This document shows positions 7,012-13,836 of a stretch of 14,174 bases of DNA, one piece after another. The notes beneath the pieces were generated by a model. It was given only the letters and a program-made list of their open reading frames with translations. It ran no database searches and was not told the origin of the DNA. How positions within the stretch are numbered: position 1 is the stretch's first letter; each line of letters begins with the position of its first letter. Source of the DNA: Methanomassiliicoccales archaeon PtaU1.Bin030 (lineage in GTDB: Archaea > Thermoplasmatota > Thermoplasmata > Methanomassiliicoccales > Methanomassiliicoccaceae). The position numbers were made by a program, and so were the translations under genes. The stretch covers positions 1-14,174 of the forward strand of contig MVRB01000070.1 in assembly GCA_002067635.1 (NCBI GenBank), written 5' to 3'.

Positions 7012-8479
7012 TCAGCTCACCCTCCGCCAGCATCTGCCTCAGTCTCACCTTGTCGATCTTGTTGGAGGAGTTCAGGGGCATCTCATCCAAGAACACCACG
7101 TAGCTGGGGTTCTTGTAGGAGGGGAGCGACCTGCGGCACTCCCTGAATATCGTCGTTCTCACGGCATCCGCCTCTGCTCCGTCCTTGCGTCGCACCACCG
7201 CCACTATGGCCTCTCCCAATATCTCGTCCGGCTTGCTCACCACGGCTACTGTGTCCACGCCCTCCATGGAGGCGATGAGGTTCTCTATCTCGTAGGGAGA
7301 TACGCGATATCCAGCGCATTTTATTATATCCTTGGCCCGCCCCACGACGTAGATGTAGCCGTCCTCGTCCACGGTCGCCAGGTCACCGGTGTGATATTTT
7401 CCGTCCTTCAGCACCGCCCTCGTGCCCTCTTCGTCCCCGTAGTAGCCCCTCATGATGTTATCGCCGGTGGCCACGATCTCTCCGGTCTCCCCCGGCCTCA
7501 CCGGACGGCCGTCCTCCCCCAGGACCTCCAGATGCACTCCGGGGATCCCTTTGCCTATGGATGCCGTCCTGGTCCGGACCATCTCCGGGGGGAGGTAGGA
7601 CATCCTTGCTGTGGCCTCGGTGGCCCCATACATCACGAAGAACCTGATATTGGGCAGGGAGTCGACTATCATCTGGATGTACCTCGGTTCCAGCTTCCCC
7701 CCGGCCTGGGTCATGTAGCGCAGGCTGGAGAACCTGCGCTGCAGCAGGTCTGAGCGGTTGATCAGTATCTGGTAGGTGCTGGGAACGCCTGCGAAGCCGG
7801 TGCACTGGTACCTCTCGATCTCATCCAGGACCGCCCCCAGGAAGATGCTGTTGCTGATGGTTATGCTCCCCCCGACCCGCAGGTGGGTGTGAAGGAGGGA
7901 CGCCCCGTAGCAGTAGTAGAACGGCAGCACCACCATCATGCGGTCCCGCGATGTCAGCTCCAAGTACTCGATGATGGAGGTGGTGTTGGCTATGAGATTT
8001 CCGTGGGTGATCATCACCCCCTTCTTGGTGCCAGTGCTCCCGGAGGTGAAGACAACCGCCGCCAGATCGTCACGTCCAACCTGGGGGCGGAGGTCCTCCA
8101 CGTCCTCCTCGGGCATATCGGACTCGGTGACCAGGGGCAGGCCGGCCACGGCCTTGGCGGAGAGGCGCTGCTGCATGAACGCACCCACCGGCCGGCAGAA
8201 TGACATCAGGGCGGACAGCTCCTCCTTGCTGACCCTGGTCTCCACCAGCAGTGGTATGTTGCCGCTTCTCATCAGCGAAAGGTACGAGACCACGAAGAAT
8301 ACGCTGTTGTCCGCAAGAAGGAGGAACTCCTTGCCCGAGCCGTATCGTTTGGAGATCCATTTGGAGGTCCTCTCCACACGTTCGTACAGCTCGCGGTGGC
8401 TCACCCTCTCCTTCACACCGCTGATGAAGCATTCTTCACTTTCACGGCAGCTCGCGAAAAGGAACTCGACGAAGTTCAT
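7001..8479 (-). CDS. AMP-forming acyl-CoA/acyl-ACP ligase (ANL superfamily)
   Basis: The 492-residue adenylate-forming enzyme activates a carboxylic acid to an acyl-AMP and transfers it to a thiol, either CoA or the phosphopantetheine of a carrier protein. The motifs are in order: FTSGSTGTKKGV (144-155, P-loop), YGATEA (284-289), YHTGDLATVDEDGY (362-375), GRAKDIIKCAGYRVSP (380-395, hinge and C-terminal lid) and SSNKIDK (471-477), with K474 likely the catalytic lysine. The C-terminal lid domain is complete. The gene begins 20 nt after the acyl carrier protein stop. The simplest inference is that it charges that ACP, as in ACP plus stand-alone ligase pairs, although a CoA ligase role remains possible. 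The 3' end overlaps the LuxE-like gene. The acid specificity cannot be read from the sequence. Confidence 0.93.
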   Translation of the reverse strand: MNFVEFLFASCRESEECFISGVKERVSHRELYERVERTSKWISKRYGSGKEFLLLADNSVFFVVSYLSLMRSGNIPLLVETRVSKEELSALMSFCRPVGAFMQQRLSAKAVAGLPLVTESDMPEEDVEDLRPQVGRDDLAAVVFTSGSTGTKKGVMITHGNLIANTTSIIEYLELTSRDRMMVVLPFYYCYGASLLHTHLRVGGSITISNSIFLGAVLDEIERYQCTGFAGVPSTYQILINRSDLLQRRFSSLRYMTQAGGKLEPRYIQMIVDSLPNIRFFVMYGATEATARMSYLPPEMVRTRTASIGKGIPGVHLEVLGEDGRPVRPGETGEIVATGDNIMRGYYGDEEGTRAVLKDGKYHTGDLATVDEDGYIYVVGRAKDIIKCAGYRVSPYEIENLIASMEGVDTVAVVSKPDEILGEAIVAVVRRKDGAEADAVRTTIFRECRRSLPSYKNPSYVVFLDEMPLNSSNKIDKVRLRQMLAEGELNDR

Positions 8480-8499
8480 CTGCGCTCACATCGGGACTT

Positions 8500-8742
8500 T
8501 CATCCTATTATGTACCTGCCGACGATGTCCTTCGCTTTGCCGAAGTTCTCCATGCCTATGATGTCGTCGACCTCCAGCTCGATAGAGAACGCCTCCTCGA
8601 TACGGGAGACGATCTTGAGGTGGGTCAAGGAGTCCCATGCCTCCAGTTCGTTGTACGCGGTCGAGTCGAGCAGTTCCTCTTCGGAAATACTAAGCTCCTC
8701 GCAGAAGATCGCTCTCATTATCCTGATCTGGTCTTCGTTCAT
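8500..8742 (-). CDS. Acyl carrier protein
   Basis: This small, acidic 80-residue carrier protein covalently holds an acyl chain on a 4'-phosphopantetheine arm. The attachment site is S38 in WDSLTH, within the usual Asp-Ser-Leu motif at the start of helix II. The flanking helices (IRIMRAIFCEELSI and HLKIVSRIEEAFSIEL) and the terminal helix match the four-helix ACP fold. Two further in-frame ATGs lie at 8748 and 8751. I prefer 8742 because GGATGAT just upstream can serve as ribosome binding site, while the other two would place AGAAGG too close. The gene lies between its probable modifying enzyme (AcpS, overlapping by 53 nt) and its probable charging ligase (20 nt downstream). ACPs are uncommon in Archaea, which generally lack bacterial-type fatty acid synthesis. 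Confidence 0.92.
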   Translation of the reverse strand: MNEDQIRIMRAIFCEELSISEEELLDSTAYNELEAWDSLTHLKIVSRIEEAFSIELEVDDIIGMENFGKAKDIVGRYIIG

Positions 8743-9112
8743 AGGCATCATCCTTCTGGACCATCATGGCGAACGCGACGGCCTGCTCCTGGCCATGGGA
8801 GATACTTAATAATATTTGGTAATTGCCAGCAAGGTCACAGGAAATGAGAGCTTGGGGTGCCCCCCGATCATCTCCTCTCACCTCGATGTCCTTGAAAAAA
8901 ATCTTGGACCCAGGCCTACCAGACCTCACCGCTTTTATGATCGCCTCCTTAGCGGCGAAGCGGCCTGCCAATGTGGGGGCCGGCTCCCTACGGCGGAAGA
9001 CATCCTGAACCTCCTTCTCGCTGAGGAACTTGGCGATCGCCTTGCTATCCGGCCCCAAGCCCCTGAACCGGGCTACCTCCACGATATCCACCCCGATCCC
9101 CAATACGTTCAC
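8690..9112 (-). CDS. acpS: Holo-[acyl-carrier-protein] synthase (4'-phosphopantetheinyl transferase)
   Basis: This enzyme transfers 4'-phosphopantetheine from CoA to the serine of apo-ACP. The 140-residue protein shows the AcpS signatures GVDIVEVARF (residues 7-16, Mg-binding D9) and GRFAAKEAIIKA (50-61, Mg-binding E56). The C-terminal strand LLSISHGQEQAVAFAMM (101-117) matches the family ISH motif. The start codon is GTG at 9112, supported by GGAGG at 9122-9126, 9 nt upstream, and by the conserved N-terminus. The family core ends near residue 118. The last 22 or so residues form a polar, charged tail (DDAYERRPDQDNESD) encoded in DNA that also begins the ACP gene in another frame. Close pairing with the ACP gene makes the partner clear. 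The start also overlaps the stop of a 12-codon mini-frame by GTGA. Confidence 0.93.
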   Translation of the reverse strand: MNVLGIGVDIVEVARFRGLGPDSKAIAKFLSEKEVQDVFRRREPAPTLAGRFAAKEAIIKAVRSGRPGSKIFFKDIEVRGDDRGAPQALISCDLAGNYQILLSISHGQEQAVAFAMMVQKDDAYERRPDQDNESDLLRGA

Positions 9113-9121
9113 GATGTCCTG

Positions 9122-9126
9122 CCTCC
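9122..9126 (-). promoter_or_regulatory. Shine-Dalgarno supporting the GTG start of acpS
   Basis: On the minus strand this reads GGAGG, 9 nt before the GTG at 9112. It supports the non-ATG start, which is also required by the conserved N-terminal motif of AcpS. Confidence 0.65.
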
Positions 9127-9161
9127 GGCCACCACGTTGTCGCTCATCCCTTCCCCCCGGC

Positions 9162-10073
9162 CTAGAGCTTCCTTATCGTGGGTCGGGCGGGATTGCCGGC
9201 CACGAATGTCCCCGGCTCCACGTCCCGAACCACCACCGAGCCCAGGGCCACCATGGCATCGTCCCCGATGCTAACGCCGGTGTTGATAGTACATGACGGC
9301 GCGAGCCAACACCGGTCCCCTATCCTCACGCTGCCCGCTATCTGGGCATGGGCGATGATGAGGCAGTCCTTTCCCACCTGCACGTTGTGAGCTATGTGCA
9401 CCAGGTTATCGATCTTGGTGCCGCGGCCGATGGTAGTATCGACGAGCGCTCCCCTGGCGATGCAGGCGTTGCTGCCTATCTCCACATCATCCTCTATCAC
9501 CACTCCGCCGATCTGAGGGAACTTTTCCGCCCTGCCCTCGGGGTCGCGGCTGTAGCCGAAACCGTCGGTCCCGATGACCGCTCCCGCGTGAACGGTCACG
9601 CGACGCCCGATGCGGACTTTGTCGTAAACGGTCACAGACCCCAGGAGCCGGCTTCCTTCACCGATGGTCACATCATCACCAATGTTACAGAAGGGGCCGA
9701 CGAAAGCGTCGGGGGATATGCTGACGTTCTGACCGATGACGGCGGTACCGTGCACTCCCGGGGACCTCGCCTTGGCGAAGTATCTCCGGAGAACACGGGA
9801 GAAAGCCAGCCGGGGATCGTCGACAAGTATGAAGATCCTGTCATCACGGTTGCGGCAGGTCTCCTCGTGATCCCTCAGGGTTATGATCACACCCGCCCTG
9901 GTCCGGCACAGCAGAGATCTTCCGCTGTCACCCCGCTTGTTGCAGAACGTGATGGTGTTCTCGTCTGCCACATCGATAGGGAGCGCTCTCTCCACCACAG
10001 GTTCCCTCTCTCCCACGACCTTGTGCTCGCACCCGAGAGCGTCCAGTATGTCCTTGAGTTGGAGTTGAGGCAT
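9162..10073 (-). CDS. lpxD: LpxD-like UDP-sugar N-acyltransferase (left-handed beta-helix)
   Basis: This 303-residue protein resembles bacterial LpxD, which transfers a 3-hydroxyacyl chain from acyl-ACP to the 2-amine of a UDP-glucosamine derivative. The N-terminal domain (about 1-100, starting MPQLQLKDILDALG) matches the LpxD uridine-binding domain. The hexapeptide-repeat body carries GTDGFGY (168-174), FPQIGGVVIEDDVEIG (185-200), RGALVDTTIG (207-216) and IDNLVHIAHNV (221-231). H229 aligns with the catalytic histidine of E. coli LpxD. Unlike E. coli LpxD (about 340 residues), it ends at VAGNPAR (291-297) and lacks the C-terminal helical extension, so ACP contacts may differ. I chose ATG 10073 by comparison with the LpxD N-terminus. 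An in-frame TTG at 10130 has GGGGAG upstream and would add 19 residues. It lies directly before acpS and acp, which fits ACP-dependent acylation. A short-chain acyl donor remains possible. Confidence 0.85.
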   Translation of the reverse strand: MPQLQLKDILDALGCEHKVVGEREPVVERALPIDVADENTITFCNKRGDSGRSLLCRTRAGVIITLRDHEETCRNRDDRIFILVDDPRLAFSRVLRRYFAKARSPGVHGTAVIGQNVSISPDAFVGPFCNIGDDVTIGEGSRLLGSVTVYDKVRIGRRVTVHAGAVIGTDGFGYSRDPEGRAEKFPQIGGVVIEDDVEIGSNACIARGALVDTTIGRGTKIDNLVHIAHNVQVGKDCLIIAHAQIAGSVRIGDRCWLAPSCTINTGVSIGDDAMVALGSVVVRDVEPGTFVAGNPARPTIRKL

Positions 10074-10190
10074 GATATCAGGCCTGCAGGGCTCGGCATC
10101 CACGGACCTAGTTCGCTGGATGAGGCCCAAGATAAGAACTCCCCTCGTTTCATAAAGCCTTCGTCGCGAGTGCTGGATATCTTAGATTTC

Positions 10191-11324
10191 CTAGGGGGCC
10201 ACCCGCCGTTGGGGCGACAGCAAGCGTTCGTAGGCCCTCAGGAGCCTCTGGCCCATGACACCCCAGTTGTACTCCCTCTCCGCGGCCTCCCGGCCCTTGC
10301 GCCCCATCTCCATCCTAATTTTATGGTCTCTGAGGACCTCCACGGCCGCCCTGAAGCCTTCCTCGCTCCAGTCGAAGGTCATGCCGCACCCGTTGGCCTC
10401 AACTATGTCCCCGGTCAAGGTCCCCCGGGATGCCAGTATGGGGAGGCCGAACGCCATCCCCTCTCCCATCTTATTGGCGATACCGGTGCGGTAGTTCTCG
10501 TTCGCAGGGTCGGCCAGTATCAGCACCACGTCGGCCTTCGTGTACTGCTCGAGCAGTTCCGTGAACGGCAGGTGCCCCAGGTATTCCACGTTGGGATGCA
10601 TCTGAGATGCTCTTTCCACAGCATCCTTCAGGCGACCGGAGCCGGCTATCCTGAGTATGCAGCCATCTATCTTGGACGCGGCCTCCATGCTCTCCTCTAG
10701 GTATCGCATGGGCTCGAAGGTGACTGGGTTGAAGAGCACGATGGGGGCGTGGTCCTCGTGCACCCTCATCTTCGATGGGGGAGGGAGCTCGATGACGTTC
10801 ATCACCACCAGAACGTCATCCCGTGAATGCTTCCCAAGCCCATCTGCCATGACATCGTTGATGGTCACCACCAGGTCCGCTCTCGGTACCAGCATGTCCT
10901 CGAACCTCTGCACCGCCCTGGAGATCGACCTAGGGACATCGAGCGCTATCATCTCCGCGTAGCGCTCATGGGCGTCGAAGACCAGGGGTATCCCCCTTAG
11001 ACGGGAGATGAGGATGCCTATGGGCAAAGTGTCGAGGTCGTGGGCGTGGACCACATCGGGCGTGCTGCGTTTCGCCTCTCCGAGGGAGCGCAGCAAGAAC
11101 AGGGGGTAGTTCAGGACCATTGCCATCTGCCCTCCCAACCTGCGGGTGCGGAGCCTGTGGACGTGGACCCCTTCCAATTCCTCGCGTAGAGGTCGGGCCC
11201 AGGTCCGGTCCCAGGCAGCCACCACCACATCGTAACCGCCCTGAAGGAGAGCCCTGGCCTCTTTATGGACCCGGGGATCTGGCCGGTACTCGTTGGTGAC
11301 CAGCATGAGAACGGAGCGGCCCAT
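10191..11324 (-). CDS. GT4-type glycosyltransferase
   Basis: The 377-residue GT-B fold glycosyltransferase transfers a sugar from an NDP-sugar to a lipid-linked or glycan acceptor on the cytoplasmic side of the membrane. The N-terminal Rossmann half begins MGRSVLMLVTNEYRPDPRVH, with VVHAHDLDTL (91-100) and LVFDAHERYAEM (114-125). The donor-binding half carries NKMGEGMAFGLPILAS (284-299), the EX7E-like region of GT4 enzymes. No transmembrane segment is evident. An in-frame ATG exists at 11366 but would overlap the upstream oxidoreductase. The ATG at 11324 lies 10 nt after its stop and has a G-rich element (GGGGG) just upstream. It separates the three sugar-modifying genes from the acyl-transfer genes, so it probably uses the sugar those enzymes make. 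Donor and acceptor cannot be predicted. A 117-nt gap follows before the LpxD-like ATG. Confidence 0.9.
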   Translation of the reverse strand: MGRSVLMLVTNEYRPDPRVHKEARALLQGGYDVVVAAWDRTWARPLREELEGVHVHRLRTRRLGGQMAMVLNYPLFLLRSLGEAKRSTPDVVHAHDLDTLPIGILISRLRGIPLVFDAHERYAEMIALDVPRSISRAVQRFEDMLVPRADLVVTINDVMADGLGKHSRDDVLVVMNVIELPPPSKMRVHEDHAPIVLFNPVTFEPMRYLEESMEAASKIDGCILRIAGSGRLKDAVERASQMHPNVEYLGHLPFTELLEQYTKADVVLILADPANENYRTGIANKMGEGMAFGLPILASRGTLTGDIVEANGCGMTFDWSEEGFRAAVEVLRDHKIRMEMGRKGREAAEREYNWGVMGQRLLRAYERLLSPQRRVAP

Positions 11325-11334
11325 GTTCCCCCGC

Positions 11335-12288
11335 TCAAACGTTCGTTGCGACGGTCCTGCCCTCACGCAGGGATTCCAGGCTCTTTTCCAGCATCACCAC
11401 GGTCTTCACCCCTATCACCCCGGAGTTCCTTGTCTCCGCGAAGGGGTCGCCGATGGACTGCAGGAAGTGCACCAGCTCCGTTCGGATGGTGTTGTTGCGC
11501 TCGATGCCCAGCTTGTACGTGTAACCGCTCTCGTAGATGGTGACGTCCTGGGCCACAGCGTCGATGAGGGCAGAGCGGTTCTCCCCGATTATCTCGATCT
11601 GCCTGACCTTGCGTGGGGCAAGCCAGCTGAGGGTGGCATGGGCTATCACCCCTGAAGGCATCTCGCATGAAATGTACGCCGCCTCCTCCATTTCCTTCCG
11701 ACGATAGGGCCTTCCGGTGCAGGTGATCTTCTCTGGCCAATCATCGAAGATGAAATTGACCATGTCAAAGAAGTGGGGCGCCAGGTCGACTATGACGTCC
11801 CGGTCCGCGAACGGCTGCTCCAGGTTCATCCACACGAAGTTCATGAGGTACGGCCTCCCGAAAAACTTCTGGGATATCAGCCTCCGCATCTCCAGTAGGG
11901 CGTTGTTAAAGCGGTAGATGTGCCCGACGGACAGGGTCAGGTTCGATTCGCTGGCAAGGTCCACCAGCGCTTGTCCCTCCTGGGAGGAGAGCGTGAGAGG
12001 CTTTTCCACCAGAACGTGCTTTCCCGCCTCCAGGGCGTCCTTGCAGGCTTGATAATGAAGGCCGTTGGGAAGGCAGATGTTGACCGCCACGACATCCTCG
12101 TCCTTCAGGACCTCGCGGTAATCATGGTGGAGGCCCTGGACCCCGTAACGGTCCCGGCAGAACTCCAGGTTAGTGTCCATCTGATCGGAGACCGCCTTGA
12201 CGCGCACACCTGGTATGTTGGTGTACTCGTCGACGATCTTCTTTCCCCAGTAGCCGACGCCAAGAACGGCCACGTCGAAGCGCCTCAT
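11335..12288 (-). CDS. Gfo/Idh/MocA-family sugar-nucleotide dehydrogenase (WbpB/WlbA/GnnA-like)
   Basis: This 317-residue NAD(P)-dependent oxidoreductase has an N-terminal Rossmann domain beginning with GVGYWGKK (10-17). EKP (95-97) supplies the catalytic lysine of the family. The C-terminal alpha/beta domain has DLAPHFFD (168-175), with H172 in the usual catalytic-histidine position. Next to a DegT aminotransferase and a hexapeptide N-acetyltransferase it most likely oxidises C3 of a UDP-GlcNAc or UDP-GlcNAc-uronate, as WbpB/WlbA do in 2,3-diacetamido-sugar synthesis and GnnA does for UDP-GlcNAc3N. The ATG at 12288 has GGAGG at 12295-12299, 6 nt upstream, and overlaps the aminotransferase stop as ATGA, indicating translational coupling. 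Exact substrate and choice between the uronate and non-uronate routes are open. Confidence 0.9.
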   Translation of the reverse strand: MRRFDVAVLGVGYWGKKIVDEYTNIPGVRVKAVSDQMDTNLEFCRDRYGVQGLHHDYREVLKDEDVVAVNICLPNGLHYQACKDALEAGKHVLVEKPLTLSSQEGQALVDLASESNLTLSVGHIYRFNNALLEMRRLISQKFFGRPYLMNFVWMNLEQPFADRDVIVDLAPHFFDMVNFIFDDWPEKITCTGRPYRRKEMEEAAYISCEMPSGVIAHATLSWLAPRKVRQIEIIGENRSALIDAVAQDVTIYESGYTYKLGIERNNTIRTELVHFLQSIGDPFAETRNSGVIGVKTVVMLEKSLESLREGRTVATNV

Positions 12289-13379
12289 TCCTTTCCTCCA
12301 TAGTGCTCGATGATGCTGTCGCAGACCCGGTCCACGTCCTCATCGTTCATGGCAGGGAAGATGGGCAGGGAGAGGAGCCTTCCGGATTGCCTTTCGCTCT
12401 CCGGGTACGAACCTTGGCTGAACCCGAAGGCATCACGGTAAACGGGCTGCAGGTGTATGGGTACGGGGTAGTGGACACCGGTCTCTATGCCGTTCGCGAG
12501 TAGGTGCTTGGCAAGCTCGTCCCGGTCATCCGTCTGCACCACGAACAGATGGAACACCGGGGTTATTTCCCGGCCGCCCATGGGTGGCAGCCGGACCTCC
12601 TCCACGTCCTTGAGCTTCTCCGCGTAACGGCGGGCTATCCGCCTCCTCCTCTCGTTCCAATCGCTGAGGTGCCTCAGCTGCACTCGGCCGACGGCGGCAT
12701 TGGCGGTGTTGAGGCGGGAGGTGAAGCCGAACACGTCGTGTATGTACCTGGATGTCCGTCCGCAGTCACGCAGCTTCCGGATGTCGTCGGCCAATCTCTT
12801 GTCGTTGGTCGTGACCATCCCCCCGTCGCCGCCTACGGTCATGTTCTTGGTGGGGTAGAAGGAGAAACAGCCCACGTCCCCGATGGACCCCACCTTCTTC
12901 CCTTTATAGGTCGCGCCGTGGGCCTGGCAGGCGTCCTCAATGATCTTGACCTTCTCCCCCACTGCCTCACGGATCTCGTCCATTAGTGACGGATAACCGA
13001 ACAGGTGCACCGGCATGACCGCAGCGGTTTCCTTGCCCACCCTTATCTCCTGGGGGTCCAGGTTATAGTCCTGAGGTGAGGAGTCGGCGAACACAGGGGT
13101 CGCGCCGGCATGCACAATGGCATTGGCGGTAGCTATGAAGGAGAGGGGGGTGGTGACGACCTCCTTGCCTCGAACGTTTAGGGCCAGCAGGGACAGGATC
13201 AATGCGTCGGTCCCTGACGATACGGAGATGGCATGATCTGTACCAACAAAGCGCGCGAACTCGTCCTCGAACTTGAAAACGCTCTCGCCAAGCACCATGC
13301 GCTCGTTGCGCAGGGCGTCGGACATGGCCTCTATCATCTCTTCGGTCACGGTAGGCCGTGATGTTGGGATCTTGTTCAT
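12285..13379 (-). CDS. DegT/DnrJ/EryC1/StrS-family PLP sugar aminotransferase (WbpE/GnnB-like)
   Basis: The 364-residue PLP enzyme transfers an amino group, usually from glutamate, to a keto-sugar nucleotide. SSGTDALILSLLAL (54-67) binds the cofactor phosphate. EDACQAHGA (148-156) carries D149 for the pyridine nitrogen, and SFYPTKNMTVGGDGG (173-187) carries the Schiff-base lysine K178. The C-terminal VFHLF and HYPVPIHLQP segments are typical of the C3-aminating, WbpE/WlbC-type branch rather than of an arbitrary DegT member, though subfamily placement is by eye. It begins 4 nt after the acetyltransferase stop, with GGAAGTGA upstream of the ATG, and overlaps the dehydrogenase by 4 nt. The three genes therefore form a coupled oxidation, amination and acetylation module. 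Confidence 0.92.
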   Translation of the reverse strand: MNKIPTSRPTVTEEMIEAMSDALRNERMVLGESVFKFEDEFARFVGTDHAISVSSGTDALILSLLALNVRGKEVVTTPLSFIATANAIVHAGATPVFADSSPQDYNLDPQEIRVGKETAAVMPVHLFGYPSLMDEIREAVGEKVKIIEDACQAHGATYKGKKVGSIGDVGCFSFYPTKNMTVGGDGGMVTTNDKRLADDIRKLRDCGRTSRYIHDVFGFTSRLNTANAAVGRVQLRHLSDWNERRRRIARRYAEKLKDVEEVRLPPMGGREITPVFHLFVVQTDDRDELAKHLLANGIETGVHYPVPIHLQPVYRDAFGFSQGSYPESERQSGRLLSLPIFPAMNDEDVDRVCDSIIEHYGGKE

Positions 13380-13383
13380 GAGC

Positions 13384-13836
13384 TCACTTCCTCTCGATCT
13401 GATGTGCAGGATTTCCTACCACCAAGGCCCCCGGGGGAACATCACGGGTCACGACCGCACCCGCGCCGACCAGGGCGTTCTCTCCGATGGTCACACCGCA
13501 GACTATCACAGCACCAGCGCCAATGGAGGCGCCCTTCTTGACGGTGGTGGGCACAATGTCCCAGTCCCCCACCGCCTTGGGGTAAAGGTCATTGGTGAAG
13601 GTCACGCGAGGGCCGACAAAGACCTCGTCCTCGATGGTAACTCCAGTTGGGATGAAGGCAAAAGCCTCAATCTTGCAGCGGTCCCCGATGGTGACGTTGC
13701 GCTGTACCTCGACATAAGCTGCTATCTTGCAGTCGCGGCCTATCCTGCAACCATAAAGGTTGACGTAGTCGCGTACTACTGTTCCCTCCCCGATCTCACA
13801 ATCGACGATCGAGTGATACTTGGCCAAGAGCTTCAT
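13384..13836 (-). CDS. WbpD/WlbB-like hexapeptide N-acetyltransferase
   Basis: This 150-residue left-handed beta-helix acetyltransferase transfers acetyl from acetyl-CoA to a sugar-nucleotide amine. Repeated hexapeptides run through the protein (IGEGTVVRDYVNLYG, IGRDCKIAAYVEVQ, IGAGAVIVCGVTIGENALVG). GPRVTFTNDLYP (75-86) matches the distinctive loop of the WbpD/WlbB subfamily, which acetylates the C3 amine of UDP-2-acetamido-3-amino sugars. The end VVGNPAHQIE is typical of the fold. It is the first gene of the operon. The ATG at 13836 sits about 30 bp from a TATA box, so the transcript is nearly leaderless. The AGGAG at 13852-13856 lies upstream of the predicted transcript start and is too far to act as a ribosome binding site. 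Confidence 0.9.
   Translation of the reverse strand: MKLLAKYHSIVDCEIGEGTVVRDYVNLYGCRIGRDCKIAAYVEVQRNVTIGDRCKIEAFAFIPTGVTIEDEVFVGPRVTFTNDLYPKAVGDWDIVPTTVKKGASIGAGAVIVCGVTIGENALVGAGAVVTRDVPPGALVVGNPAHQIERK

Noticed and set aside
9162..10073. Evidence that the host is a Gram-negative bacterium making lipid A.
   Set aside because: No other lipid A gene is present. The smc gene and promoter structure look archaeal, and the LpxD-like protein lacks the bacterial C-terminal extension. The lineage call nevertheless remains an inference.
9348..10700. A 450-codon plus-strand frame opposite the LpxD-like and glycosyltransferase genes.
   Set aside because: It is an antisense by-product of high GC. Both minus-strand genes have clear family motifs and the plus frame has none.
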